Source: Clostridium_I sp963725425
Lineage (GTDB): Bacteria; Bacillota; Clostridia; Clostridiales; Clostridiaceae
NCBI GenBank assembly: GCA_963725425.1
Contig: CAVRYJ010000042.1
Coordinates: forward strand, 186,001-250,000
DNA length: 64,000 nt
Direction: 5' to 3'
Of the stretch, positions 32,158-41,422 are shown one piece after another. The position numbers were made by a program, and so were the translations under genes. The number at the start of each line of letters is the position of its first letter. The first letter of the stretch is position 1. Under the pieces are notes generated by a model. The model searched no databases. It was given only the letters and a program-made list of their open reading frames with translations, and was not told where the DNA came from.

Positions 32158-34372
32158 TTAAATTTGTGGTGGTTCTTCTTGCTCCTTATCTTTATCTTCA
32201 GATTCATCTCCATTTTTATCTTTAGTTTTAGGAGTTGTTTTAAATACCTCTATAAAGTCATCAAATACCGCATCAAAGGTTAATACATCTACACGTTTAT
32301 CTAGGTCTTGAAATAGGCACTGCCTGTTTTCTAATCCCATAACTAATTTTATATTTTCTTCTGTTACGTCCATATTCATATATTCAAGCATTCTCTTTGC
32401 CTCGTCTGTATCATCGGTGTGAAAGCAAAACTTATAAGATATTGTATTTTTAACGGCATCACTAGGTATATCAAGAACACTATGTCCGTTGAATATACAT
32501 CCAGTAAAAAGACTTCTTCCCATTCTTGCTAAAAAGTCATAAAGCTTACGTCCTTCACTTGTAACCTTCAGGAACCAAGATTCATCAAATAGCACTATTG
32601 AAAAAACGTTTCTTGGCGTCAGTGCAAATTTCTTAGCAAAGTTACCAATAACCATAATTAATACCGCTGATAAGGTTTCTTCTTGGGAATAATCTTCCTT
32701 TGGAGTGTCAGGACTTGGCAATTTTAAATTTTCTATCTGGAGAATATTTAATCGGTTATTGAGATTTAAGGCTTTCTCTTCTCCTGTACCAAAGAGAAGC
32801 TTAGACATACCAACGCTTTGAAGTAGATTCAGTTTTCTTCCAAGATTCCTAGCTGCTCTGCAGAGATCATCCTTTTCATCAAATTGACCTAGCATCTCAG
32901 CTAATTTACACATGGATCGCTTATCTTCACTTTTAATTTTTGCAAGTGACTCACCAAGAGCTATAAATTCATCATCTTTGGGGTTTAGCTTGTACAGTTC
33001 TGTAATAACATTATTAGCAAGTTCACAAGCTGCTTCTACATTATCCCTATACACATTAAATGGATCTAGCATACCTCTATATTCATTGTCTGAAGATAAT
33101 TTAATATTAGAAATATAACCCTCAAGCCAAGGAAAGGCATGTGTCCAGTGATCTCTCTCACCTTTTGGATCAAAAATCAGTCCATAAGCTCCATGCATCA
33201 AATGAAGTATAGTTATAAGATTAGCATTAAAACTTTTTCCATAACCTAGGTTACCGAAAAAAGTTGTTGCAGCCGATTTATTTTCAAGGCATGCTCTGGC
33301 CATATTAAGGAATACATTCTTCTTTATGTTTCCGGTGGTGCCAATATAAAATCCATTTTCCATATCACCTAATTCCTTGCTTGCCGCAAACATAGATCCT
33401 GCCAGCATCTTGCAAGGCAAGGGCATAATAAAATCTTTTAAGTAGCGCTTTGCACCAGGAATGAATTCCATGAATAATTTGTATTGGTCTGTTAGAGATC
33501 TTATAATAGTAAACTCATTATCATCATAAGTACCTTTTATAAAAGCAACTCTTCTTTCTAATTCTTCTTTTGAATCTGCTGCAATACAAAAAGTTATTGA
33601 AGTTCTGCATATTGGCAGTTTATTACCTCTTATATCAGCTTCAAAATCAGTTGTCTCATCTTTAGCATCAAGTAAATCATCTGGTATTTCTTCTCCGGCA
33701 TCATTTGCATTACTAATCTGAGAATTTATTTCTTTCTTTTTATTACTAAGTACAGATTTGCTTTGATAATCGGTAAGTCTGTCAATGTGTATGCATACTT
33801 CCGTTGGTATTGTATAATCCTGAAGCATAAAAATATATTCACTACCTGGAAAATCTAGTTCATCTGGTATGCAAGCTATACTTAAAAAGCTTTGATAACT
33901 TATGGTCTCATCATCATGCTCTATTTCTAGATATCTAGATTTTTGAGGATTTATTTTTCCTTCAAATAAACTTTCTACACTGGATTTAATTGGTTTATAT
34001 GTTTTTGAATTTAGAATTTCAATCTCTGGTTTAAAATTCTCATTTATTTTTACATCCATGTTTAGTCCTCTAAACATGACCCTTTTAAACAGCCACTGAA
34101 GGGTCTCTTTAGATACATACTTTAGGGTTAGTCTTTTACTTTGTTCATCAAAGAATGCATCACAAAGCCTTTTAAAGTTTGCTATACGTGATTTTAAGAT
34201 CATTCTTGAATCAAGCCCTAATATAGTGCTAAAAGCGTTAACAGGATCTTTAATAAGGTATTCTGCTATGTCTTTAGTTTTCTTTATTATGTCTTCCTCC
34301 TCCTGTGTTGTTAAATTTGTTACTATATAGGTTTTGAGATCATTAGCATTCCCATTTTTTTCAATTTTTTTA
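32158..34372 (-). pseudogene. tcpF: VirB4/TcpF-type conjugation ATPase, C-terminal part (cut off by an IS)
   Basis: The open frame runs to an ATG at 34404, but the first residues (MLPNSLIY) come from the IS end. The native protein resumes at the target duplication. Walker A is FFGNLGYGKSFN and Walker B is FSIVLFDESWF. LIFDPKGERDHW and CLFQDLD are typical late motifs. VirB4 ATPases energise assembly of the mating channel. Removing the IS and one copy of the 6-bp duplication joins this part in frame to the N-terminal part at 35765-36072, giving about 843 residues. As it stands the ATPase lacks its N-domain start and is probably inactive. Confidence 0.88.
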
Positions 34373-34378
34373 GTTAAA

Positions 34379-35758
34379 CTATAAATGAGCGAATTTGGTA
34401 ACATATTTTACCATGCAAATTTAAATCAACTATCCTAAGCTACTTTTAATGTTTTTAAAATAGCATCAATAGATATTCCTTGGTTAGCTTGATTAAAGAC
34501 CCAAGATATTCGTTCTTTTTTGACTTGGTTTCTTGCAGTTCTAATTCCAGTACTGAAATTTAGTTTACCATTACTTACTTCTAATTCGCAGTATACATAA
34601 GTTATCATCATCAGCAAAAAATATCTGTTTATGCTACGATTGCTTCTTACTTGATAATGATTTAACCCAAGATGTTTTTTGTTTCTCTAAAAAATGTTTC
34701 AATTGGCCATCTGTTTTTATAGTGATTTAAGAGTTCTTCAGTTGATAGAGCAGTATCTAAACTTATAAATGCTCTTAAGCAACCGGGTTTAAATAAAGCT
34801 TCTTTAGGCCAACAAAGTGCGATTAACGAATCCTTGACATCATTAAGCTTGCCTCTATATGTGTAGACATAATATTCATTTTTGCCAACTTTGACGAGGT
34901 CGACATCATCTTTAGTTAATATCTCACACATATGGTTAAGCTTAATTCCAAGTTTTTCATGACCTTTAGGATATATTACTCTATTTGTTCTTAAGCCTCC
35001 AATATAGGCGTAGCCTGAATCTTTTGAAACATCAAATAATTTTTTGTTGCTGTACCAACTATCACATAAAACATAACCTTTGTTTACTGGGATTGGTAAG
35101 GATTTTATAAACTCAATTGCCATTTGGATTTTACTCATATTTTCTTTATCGTAGATTGTCATAGTATATGGTAAAACAAGAGTATCACACAATAACATTA
35201 CGGTAACTATTTGATGACCATAAACTACTTTACCTTTTAAATGAGAATGATGGAATCTACATTTTTCAGTAGGTTTCTTAGCCTTTGACGAGGGCACTGT
35301 CTTCTCTGAAATAGTATCATCTATCACAACATAGATAGGCTTTTTAGTTAATCTAGACGTTTCCCATATTCTCGCAATTACACGTTTTTTAAGGGCTCTT
35401 TCAACAGAATTCTCATTCCATGGGCTATCAGATAAGAACTTTCCGATATTCGTCCTATGCCTAACCGGCATAAAGTCAGAAACGTCAGTTATTTTTCCAC
35501 AATAGCCTTTGGTCACCATAGAATTTATAAATAGAATTAGATGGTGAAGTTGAGGTGTTGTAAGATATAAAGTTATCCTTAATTCGATTAAGAATTTGTA
35601 TATTGGTGATGATTTTGTTACAATTGAGTTGTTAAACATTTATGTTTATCTCCTTAGTTATGTTTTTGTGTTGTAACTTAATTATAACAGGAGATTACAT
35701 AGATGTTTTTCTTTTTTTTACATTGGGAAATTATTCAAGCATTTTCGCTCATTTATAG
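34379..35758 (-). mobile_element. IS4/IS701-like insertion sequence inside virB4
   Basis: The element is 1380 bp long with terminal inverted repeats CTATAAATGAGCGAA / TTCGCTCATTTATAG. GTTAAA at 34373-34378 and 35759-35764 is the 6-bp target duplication. It holds one DDE transposase frame on the minus strand, with a frame break. The ends add a false start to the downstream virB4 part and a stop (TATAAATGA) to the upstream part. The family call comes from protein appearance; the duplication length alone does not decide between IS4-related groups. Confidence 0.88.
34435..35639 (-). pseudogene. IS transposase (DDE_5/IS701-like), frameshifted
   Basis: The first 325 residues read as a DDE endonuclease: PIYVVIDDTISEKTVPSS with the first Asp, GYVLCDSWYSNKKL with the second Asp and NRWPIETFFRETKNILG with the Glu. 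The frame then stops after ILG. In another frame the protein continues LNHYQVRSNRSINRYFLLMM and on to KTLKVA at 34435. One missing base in the GGGT run near 34664-34668 explains the break. The full length would be about 400 residues, as expected. The copy is probably inactive unless the base is a sequence error. Confidence 0.82.
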
Positions 35759-35764
35759 GTTAAA

Positions 35765-36072
35765 TATTCTTCTGTCATGTTTGTGTGAGTTAATGCAGCC
35801 TCATACAAGGGATCATCTTTATCTAAGTTTTCTCTTAACATATCATAATTTCTTTTGATATCTTGGCTTACTGGAATCACTAATATCTTGGCTTCATAAG
35901 GTATATTTGAAATAAATCTAATGATGTTATGCAAAATTTTTATTTTAGATTCTCTGCTTCTGTTTTCATAGTCAAAACCTTTTATTTCAAATACTCCCCA
36001 GCATCCATCGTCTGTGAAAATCATATTGTCTTTATAATAATTTATTGGACATTTATACATATTAAATCTCAC
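35765..36072 (-). pseudogene. tcpF: VirB4/TcpF-type ATPase, N-terminal part
   Basis: The frame begins MRFNMYKCPINYYKDNMIF and carries the N-domain start WGVFEIKGFDYENRS of VirB4-like ATPases. It reaches TNMTEEYLT and then enters the IS, where YK and a stop follow. Joined to the fragment ending at 34372, the sequence reads EEYLT-KKIEKNGNAND without any loss. A short hairpin (AAAGCT/AGCTTT near 36121-36139) lies upstream. Confidence 0.85.
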
Positions 36073-36170
36073 CTTCCTTGTGTAATTTAAGAATTCACGT
36101 AGTTATTTAGCAAAAAAAGTAAAGCTGAAACTTAGCTTTATTTTAAATATAATAATATTTTATTTTTACT

Positions 36171-36553
36171 TTAGGATTCTCTAAATTTAGGATTAGAGAA
36201 TCTTATTTCTTTAGGTATTTTTTCCTTTTTAAATCGCTCATATATATTATCTTTTGTACACATATAAATTATATAATCAAAGGCATACTTCCAGGGCTTT
36301 TTACCATCTAATTTTTTTGTCTCATGTACTTTGATATAATATACGGCACTAAAACATACTTTAGAATTGGTGGTACAATGCTTAAAAATGGAAGCATCCG
36401 TCCTATAAACAGCATTAATATAGCAAATATAAAAAAGTAAATTGCAGCATACAAATTAACGGGTATTGGCAATTTAAAATTCTGAATAGTATAGATTTTT
36501 TTCTCCACACTATTCATTTTATTGTAGCTCCTGAGTATAATTCTATCTTGCAT
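36171..36553 (-). pseudogene. tcpE: TcpE-like conjugation membrane protein, frameshifted
   Basis: The ATG at 36553 (AGGAG eight bases upstream) opens a frame with KKIYTIQNFKLPIPVNLYAA and a hydrophobic hairpin (about 32-75), as in TcpE/Orf17 proteins. It stops after KYMRQKN at 36308. In another frame, downstream sequence reads VHETKKLDGKKPWKYAFDYI and ends NPKFRES at 36171. The LDGK-P-KY motif is what TcpE proteins show after their two helices, so a one-base shift near 36320-36345 has split the gene. TcpE is a small membrane part of the channel. Confidence 0.75.
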
Positions 36554-36742
36554 TTAATCAGCTCCTAATATGGCGTGAAGGTAGCATCCGTGTAACTAGT
36601 AGCTATGCTACCTCCCGCCCAATATACAAATGTAAATTATATTAATAATCAGTTTAGGGTTCATTTGAAATAATTGATCTAATTATCTTAATATATTTAC
36701 AAATTAATGAGAAAATAGTAATTAACCATCTCCTATCTGTAA

Positions 36743-37063
36743 TTAACCTTTTAGTGTATTCCACAAATTAGTTCCAACACCCTGAAGCCCTGTAGGATCT
36801 TTAATTACACCTAGAACTACAACGCCAATTAGTATTGTTATAACAATTCCTACAACATTCCTCTTAACAAGGCAACCAACAAGTGCAAATGCAATAAAGA
36901 CAACTGCTACCCAAAATATTTGATCCAGTGCATAGTTACCAAAATTTTGTCCATAGTTTGTGCCATCTGCAAAAGCATAAGTTGGGACTAATAAGCATAA
37001 CCCCATTATTAATGTTACGACCTTAATAGATACCTTACTTAATTTTTCTCTGATTTTTTTCAT
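36743..37063 (-). CDS. tcpD: TcpD-like small conjugation membrane protein
   Basis: The 106-residue protein begins with a signal-like helix (MKKIREKLSKVSIKVVTLIMG, cut here for length) ending at YAFADG. Two further helices follow (about 48-66 and 70-88), then a short tail. Size, helices and position between tcpC and tcpE fit TcpD/Orf-type small channel components, which resemble VirB2/VirB3. No residue motif is decisive. Confidence 0.68.
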   Translation of the reverse strand: MKKIREKLSKVSIKVVTLIMGLCLLVPTYAFADGTNYGQNFGNYALDQIFWVAVVFIAFALVGCLVKRNVVGIVITILIGVVVLGVIKDPTGLQGVGTNLWNTLKG

Positions 37064-37082
37064 GTTATTTTCCTCCCCTATA

Positions 37083-38087
37083 TCAGTTATTTGTTGAAAT
37101 ATTTATACTTCTTGTATTAAGTTGATTTATATAGTACTTGCTATTTTTGTTAGTGATTTTAACATTAAACTTCTGTGGCAATGAATTGCCATTTACGTCT
37201 TTAACATTAAACTCAACAATAGCTAAATAAACATTTTGACTCTTAGTACTGTAAGTTGTTACTTTATCAAGCTTGTCAAAGGTATATCTACCATTTAAGG
37301 CATTAACCGTTTGTCCACTATCTAAATCTAAAAAATAATCAACTTGTGTTTGATTTTGTTCATAATACGCTTTGAAAAATTGATTTAAGTCTGTTTGTAC
37401 GTCTGAATTCACACTGTCTGAAGCACTGTTGCCATTATAGGAATTGCTTTCTATATAGCCCTTTGTTGGTGCTGCCACCACAGCAGGTACATCTTCTACA
37501 ACAAAATTATTGGTGTACGCCACTGGTACGTCTAAATACACATCATTTTCAGAAATATTATATTGAATATTATTAGGGTCTATCTGAGGTACACTTTTAT
37601 TTTCAGTTTTATACTGAACTCTAAGATACACAAAAACATCATACTGGGTATCACTGTACTTTTTGATATCATAAGCCTGACTATATAGCACTGTTGTATA
37701 GTCATTATCATCAAATTTTACGCTTTCTGCTAAATCTTGTTGCATATATTTCAAAATTCTCTGTTTATAACTGGCCTCATCATTTGGAATATGTGTCATG
37801 TAGTCTTTTGCAAAATTTTGTGCAAAAGAAAAAGCCTTATTCTCAAAGGCATTTGTACTAGAAACCTTAGTCATAAAATTATCCTCTTTCTTTTGCATTG
37901 CGGAAACTGGATCAGGTCTTATAAGGGTTATTGTTCCCCTTATAAATATGAAAGCTAAAACCATCCATATCAGTATTCTAAGTACTTTTAAACCTGCTGT
38001 TTTATTTAGTTTGTTCTCTTTAGTCTTAACCTCCTTTTTTGTCTTTAATTTCTCTGTTTTATTGCTCTTCTTCCACTTTTCAAACAA
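37083..38087 (-). CDS. tcpC: TcpC/Orf13-type conjugation protein (VirB8-like)
   Basis: The 334-residue protein has a Lys-rich cytoplasmic tail (1-30), one transmembrane helix (about 33-52) and two NTF2-like outer domains. The first covers about 85-215, with YTTVLYSQAYDIKKY and YDVFVYLRVQYKTEN; the second covers about 230-330. TcpC of pCW3 and Orf13 of Tn916 share this layout and anchor the mating channel. The gene is followed 19 bases later by tcpD. A leader word shared with 24377 lies upstream at 38105. Confidence 0.85.
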   Translation of the reverse strand: MFEKWKKSNKTEKLKTKKEVKTKENKLNKTAGLKVLRILIWMVLAFIFIRGTITLIRPDPVSAMQKKEDNFMTKVSSTNAFENKAFSFAQNFAKDYMTHIPNDEASYKQRILKYMQQDLAESVKFDDNDYTTVLYSQAYDIKKYSDTQYDVFVYLRVQYKTENKSVPQIDPNNIQYNISENDVYLDVPVAYTNNFVVEDVPAVVAAPTKGYIESNSYNGNSASDSVNSDVQTDLNQFFKAYYEQNQTQVDYFLDLDSGQTVNALNGRYTFDKLDKVTTYSTKSQNVYLAIVEFNVKDVNGNSLPQKFNVKITNKNSKYYINQLNTRSINISTNN

Positions 38088-38104
38088 GTAAATTCCTCCT
38101 TACA

Positions 38105-38145
38105 TTATCTAGTGCACAAGGTACTATAAGCCCCTTGTCGTGGCT
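38105..38145 (-). promoter_or_regulatory. Repeated leader word with hairpin, copy 2
   Basis: TTATCTAGTGCACAAG (38105-38120) overlaps the hairpin ACAAGG/CCCTTGT (38116-38138), directly upstream of tcpC. It matches the word at 24377 in 15 of 16 bases. Confidence 0.45.
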
Positions 38146-38171
38146 ATTTATACATAGATTACATATTCATA

Positions 38172-38446
38172 TTATTTGTTTACTCTTTCTTTAAATTCCT
38201 TTCCAGCCTTAAATATTGGGACTGTTGACGCTGGTATAGTTATCTCTTCCTTTGATCTAGGGTTTCTCCCTTTTCTTTCAGCTCTGTTTCTTGCTTCAAA
38301 TATTCCAAAACCGATTAATTGAACCTTATCGCCACGTTCAACAGCTTCCTCAACACTTTCTATAAATCCCTTTAGCGCTGCCTCAGCATCTTTTTTGTTA
38401 AATTACTCTTTTCAGATATACTTTTAATTAATTCAGTTTTAAACAT
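38172..38446 (-). pseudogene. hup: HU-family DNA-binding protein with a -1 frame break at A_AAA_AAG
   Basis: From ATG 38446 (AAGGAAGG site) the frame reads MFKTELIKSISEKSNLT, then meets a run of six A (38391-38396) and runs into a stop. In the -1 frame it continues KKDAEAALKGFIESVEEAV, QLIGFGIFEARNRAERKGRN and ends KEFKERVNK, a full HU protein of 91 residues. The heptamer A_AAA_AAG is in the exact register used for -1 ribosomal slippage. The gene may be broken, may be expressed by slippage, or a base may be missing in the sequence. HU proteins bend DNA and can help transfer or recombination complexes. Confidence 0.8.
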
Positions 38447-38497
38447 GTTTTATTACCTTCCTTTTCTTATATTTTTATATTTTAATGATTAAACATT

Positions 38498-40006
38498 TTA
38501 ATAATTAAAATTAAATTTATCCTTTTTTTTACTTTCTTTTTTAACAGGAGCTGTATTATTCAATTTAATATCAGCTGTATTTACACTTTCATCTTTATCA
38601 GGTTGCTCTGCTACAGTATCAAATTTTTTTAGTTCCTCCTTTTCTTCAGATTCTTCAATAAGCATAGTTCCTTGATTAGTTTCTATATCCCTTAAGTTTT
38701 TATCATCATCAAAGTAATATGCCTGAAACTCTAATGTCTCAGCTCCTGCTTTATATAAAAATCTACCTTTTATTTCAGGAAGATTTGTTGCTAATCTGTT
38801 ATTTAAAACTATTTCTGAAGCTGAAGCATCTGCGAACCTTCCACAAATTCTCACTGGTACATTGTTTTTTATCTGACCTGTTATAACTTTTGCATCCGGT
38901 CTTTGTATTCCTAAAATTAAATTTATGCCTGTGGCTCTACTAAGTCTTGCCAAACTTGATACTTCCTTTTGTATTTGATCAAGCATTTCTTTTTCTTCTT
39001 TATCTGCTCCTGTTTTGTCCATAAGTTCAGCTAGTTCATCTACAAATACTCCTATTCTGCAGAGATTTGTATTCTCTTTACTATTATATTCAGCCAAATT
39101 CTTAGCACGGGCAGCTCTAAATAGCTCTAATCGATTAACGTTCTCTGTGGTTAATAATTTTAAAACTTCAAGAGCTCTTTCTTTTTCTGTTATAACCTCA
39201 CCATATTTTTCATAGTCAAGTCCGAATTCCACACCGCCCTTAAAATCCAGCATATACACTCTGCAGCCTTTTAATATAAACTGCCATAAAATACATCTAA
39301 GGATTACACTTTTACCTGAGCCTGTTTCTCCTGCTGCTAGAATGTGTGGCGTTCTGTTAAGATCTATTTGAATGACTCCTAATTGATTTTTACCTATGGC
39401 TACAACACCATCGCCATTTATTAAGAATTCATCCTTCCAAGGTATAAATTCATCAACCTTAACATTTCCAGGAATAGCTTCTATGTTAACCAGAGTTTTT
39501 TTCTTTCCCTGTTCAATTTTAATAATTGTACAGTTTAAAGCTGTTTCAATATCTGACTTACGACCTTTCCATATATCAAGGTTAAGACTTGATGAAAATA
39601 TATAGTTTATTACTTTACCATCACCCTTTGTTATAATTTGTTTCTTAACTAAGTAGGGATAGCTGCCATCTTTATTTTTAAAATCCACTTTCTTAAATAG
39701 TTCTTCATTTTTACTATTACTGTTGAATTTACCTATACAGTTTAAATAGATAACTGGCATTATAAGCAATCCATAATAAACAACGTAATATAGAATGATT
39801 GAATGCACTGCTGTTAATGTTTTGATTTTCACTTTAAAACAAACAGCTAAAATTGTTATTAATATGCTGACTAAAAAACCAATAAAAAAAGGCAGCTCTT
39901 TTAGTTTTTTAATTCCTAAAAAAGCTGACTTAAAAAAATTGCCAACTGCTTTAAATATGCTTACCAGCATATTTTCAATCTCACTATTCAATTGATTTTC
40001 ATTCAT
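38498..40006 (-). CDS. tcpA: TcpA-type FtsK/SpoIIIE coupling ATPase
   Basis: I take the ATG at 40006, which follows AGGTGAT; a GTG lies four codons upstream. The 502-residue protein has two N-terminal transmembrane helices (about 35-55 and 68-92) and then a FtsK-type motor domain. Walker A is AAGETGSGKSVIL (about residue 230) and Walker B is IGVFVDELAELM. LILGIQRPDAKVITGQIKNN is a typical FtsK segment. In Tcp and Tn916 systems this protein takes the place of a coupling protein and feeds DNA to the channel. The C-terminus is acidic, then Lys-rich. Confidence 0.9.
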   Translation of the reverse strand: MNENQLNSEIENMLVSIFKAVGNFFKSAFLGIKKLKELPFFIGFLVSILITILAVCFKVKIKTLTAVHSIILYYVVYYGLLIMPVIYLNCIGKFNSNSKNEELFKKVDFKNKDGSYPYLVKKQIITKGDGKVINYIFSSSLNLDIWKGRKSDIETALNCTIIKIEQGKKKTLVNIEAIPGNVKVDEFIPWKDEFLINGDGVVAIGKNQLGVIQIDLNRTPHILAAGETGSGKSVILRCILWQFILKGCRVYMLDFKGGVEFGLDYEKYGEVITEKERALEVLKLLTTENVNRLELFRAARAKNLAEYNSKENTNLCRIGVFVDELAELMDKTGADKEEKEMLDQIQKEVSSLARLSRATGINLILGIQRPDAKVITGQIKNNVPVRICGRFADASASEIVLNNRLATNLPEIKGRFLYKAGAETLEFQAYYFDDDKNLRDIETNQGTMLIEESEEKEELKKFDTVAEQPDKDESVNTADIKLNNTAPVKKESKKKDKFNFNY

Positions 40007-40018
40007 TTTTAATATCAC

Positions 40019-40159
40019 CTACACTTTAATTTTACTATTCAAATATATTCTAGTTAAAAATCTTTCTAAAGAATTAACATATGTCTGCCTGGTTTTTTCT
40101 CTAAGTCCCTCTGTCATTAACTGCTCTGTATAATTTTCTATTAACTCTCTTACTTTCAA
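40019..40159 (-). CDS. 46-residue protein resembling a tyrosine-recombinase N-domain
   Basis: A TTG at 40159, with AAGGAGCG upstream, opens a frame KVRELIENYTEQLMTEGLRE and then KTRQTYVNSLERFL, ending NSKIKV. The pattern resembles the SAM-like core-binding domain at the N-terminus of phage-type integrases, but no catalytic domain follows. It ends 13 bases upstream of the tcpA start codon. It may be a remnant of an integrase or a TcpM-like relaxase, or an unrelated small protein. Confidence 0.4.
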   Translation of the reverse strand: MKVRELIENYTEQLMTEGLREKTRQTYVNSLERFLTRIYLNSKIKV

Positions 40160-40185
40160 GCATATCTCGCTCCTTTTACTTTATT

Positions 40186-40344
40186 TTATAATTCTTTTTC
40201 CTTTAACTTTGATATTAATTCAAAGGTTTTTCTGTTTATTGTAATCCGTCTAAGCCTTGGTCCTTTAGATATATAAACCTTTTGAGTTAACCGCCCTTCT
40301 TCGCTTTCTATGAGATGCAGCTTGCTCCATCTAAAAGTTTCATG
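40186..40344 (-). other. Open frame without a standard start, after the 63-residue gene
   Basis: A frame reads HETFRWSKLHLIESEEGRLT, then QKVYISKGPRLRRITINRKT and ends SKLKEKEL. It has protein-like composition but starts after a stop without ATG, GTG or TTG. The ATG at the end of the upstream gene is in a different frame (ATGAAACTTTTAGATGG), so a lost base near 40330 might have separated them. Coding status is uncertain. Confidence 0.3.
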
Positions 40345-40531
40345 CTAAATCACTTTCTGCCTCTTTTTCCTCATTTCGTATCCTTTTTAATAGCTTGTAA
40401 ACATCACCTGGACCATTACAACCATATTTTTTCATTGATATTTCAATTGAAATTCGCTGCTCTTTTGATCCATGAATATGCTTTCGTAGTAGATTTTCTA
40501 GATTGTTTATTTGTTTTTCTGTGTATTTCAT
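40340..40531 (-). CDS. Small unknown protein between prepilin peptidase and tcpA
   Basis: The start is the ATG at 40531, which follows GAGGTGATTACA; the longer frame to 40651 reads through the end of the upstream gene. The 63-residue protein begins MKYTEKQINNLENLLRKHIH. It contains SIEISMKKYGCNGPGDVYKL and is helical and charged. It may bind DNA or act as an adaptor. No family is recognised. Confidence 0.55.
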   Translation of the reverse strand: MKYTEKQINNLENLLRKHIHGSKEQRISIEISMKKYGCNGPGDVYKLLKRIRNEEKEAESDLA

Positions 40532-40590
40532 TGTAATCACCTCATTATAGAAATTTATTGAATTTAATGTATTATTTGTAATTATATATA

Positions 40591-41211
40591 TTATAATACA
40601 AAAATTAAAAGTAAGTATGTTGCTATTGCTATATACGGAGCATAGGAGCAAGTATCTTTTATATTAACTTTTCTAAGAACCACTAATATCAATGAACCAA
40701 TAGCACTAACTCCAAAACTTATAAATATTCCTAATATGCTTGTAAAGCCACCAATATAGACAGATGTAATTACAAGTACTTCAACATCTCCCCAGTTAAA
40801 TACTTTTAGGAATCCAGCAATAGACGCTATTATTAGGCTTCCAATAACTCCAATTAAATAAAACAGCAGATATGCATTATAATTAGTTATATTAATAACC
40901 AAAAATAGTAATCCTGCTGCTAAAAATATATCGGATATAAAGGTGTACACAGTTTTTGAATAAGCATCTATATATCCAGTTACTATCAGGTAAATCATTA
41001 AAACAGTATATTTAAAAAAGTTAAAGCTTAGTCCATACTTTGTATATAATAGCCCAACTAAAATACTGGAAGTAATACTCACAAGTAGTCTTATTTTAGG
41101 ATTATCTTTTATTTCTTGTGTGTCATTTTTATTTATATAATTTATAAATATAGTTAGTAAACAATATAATTTTAAAAATATAACAAACATTATGGGTATT
41201 AATATAAGCAT
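40591..41211 (-). CDS. A24-type prepilin peptidase (TadV/CpaA-like)
   Basis: The 206-residue protein has about six transmembrane helices. The two catalytic Asp residues of the family are visible: GYIDAYSKTVYTF (about residue 82) and NWGDVEVLVI (about residue 146). No N-terminal methylation domain is present, as in Tad-system TadV/CpaA. It would cut the leader peptides of the pilin and pseudopilins encoded at 50.4-51.9 kb. GGAGGAG lies just before the ATG. It sits between the glycine-rich protein gene and the transfer genes, joining the two systems in one direction. Confidence 0.82.
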   Translation of the reverse strand: MLILIPIMFVIFLKLYCLLTIFINYINKNDTQEIKDNPKIRLLVSITSSILVGLLYTKYGLSFNFFKYTVLMIYLIVTGYIDAYSKTVYTFISDIFLAAGLLFLVINITNYNAYLLFYLIGVIGSLIIASIAGFLKVFNWGDVEVLVITSVYIGGFTSILGIFISFGVSAIGSLILVVLRKVNIKDTCSYAPYIAIATYLLLIFVL

Positions 41212-41372
41212 CCATCTCCTCCTTTAAGAGCCATTCACCATAGCTAAATATACATGATAATGATATATGACCTTGCATAATATAAAATCAAACAATAAGC
41301 TATTCCTGTAATTATTGAAATTAAATATATCCTATGGGACTTAATTTATATCACCCTTTCATAAGAATACTA

Positions 41373-41407
41373 AAAGCCTGACAATATAAATTAAATGCCA
41401 GGCTTTT
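41373..41407 (-). terminator. Terminator after the glycine-rich protein gene
   Basis: AAAGCCTG and CAGGCTTT(TA) pair around an 18-base loop 16 bases after the stop codon. The stretch 41212-41372 between it and the prepilin peptidase start shows no gene and probably holds a promoter. Confidence 0.65.
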
Positions 41408-41422
41408 ATATACTTTATTTAT

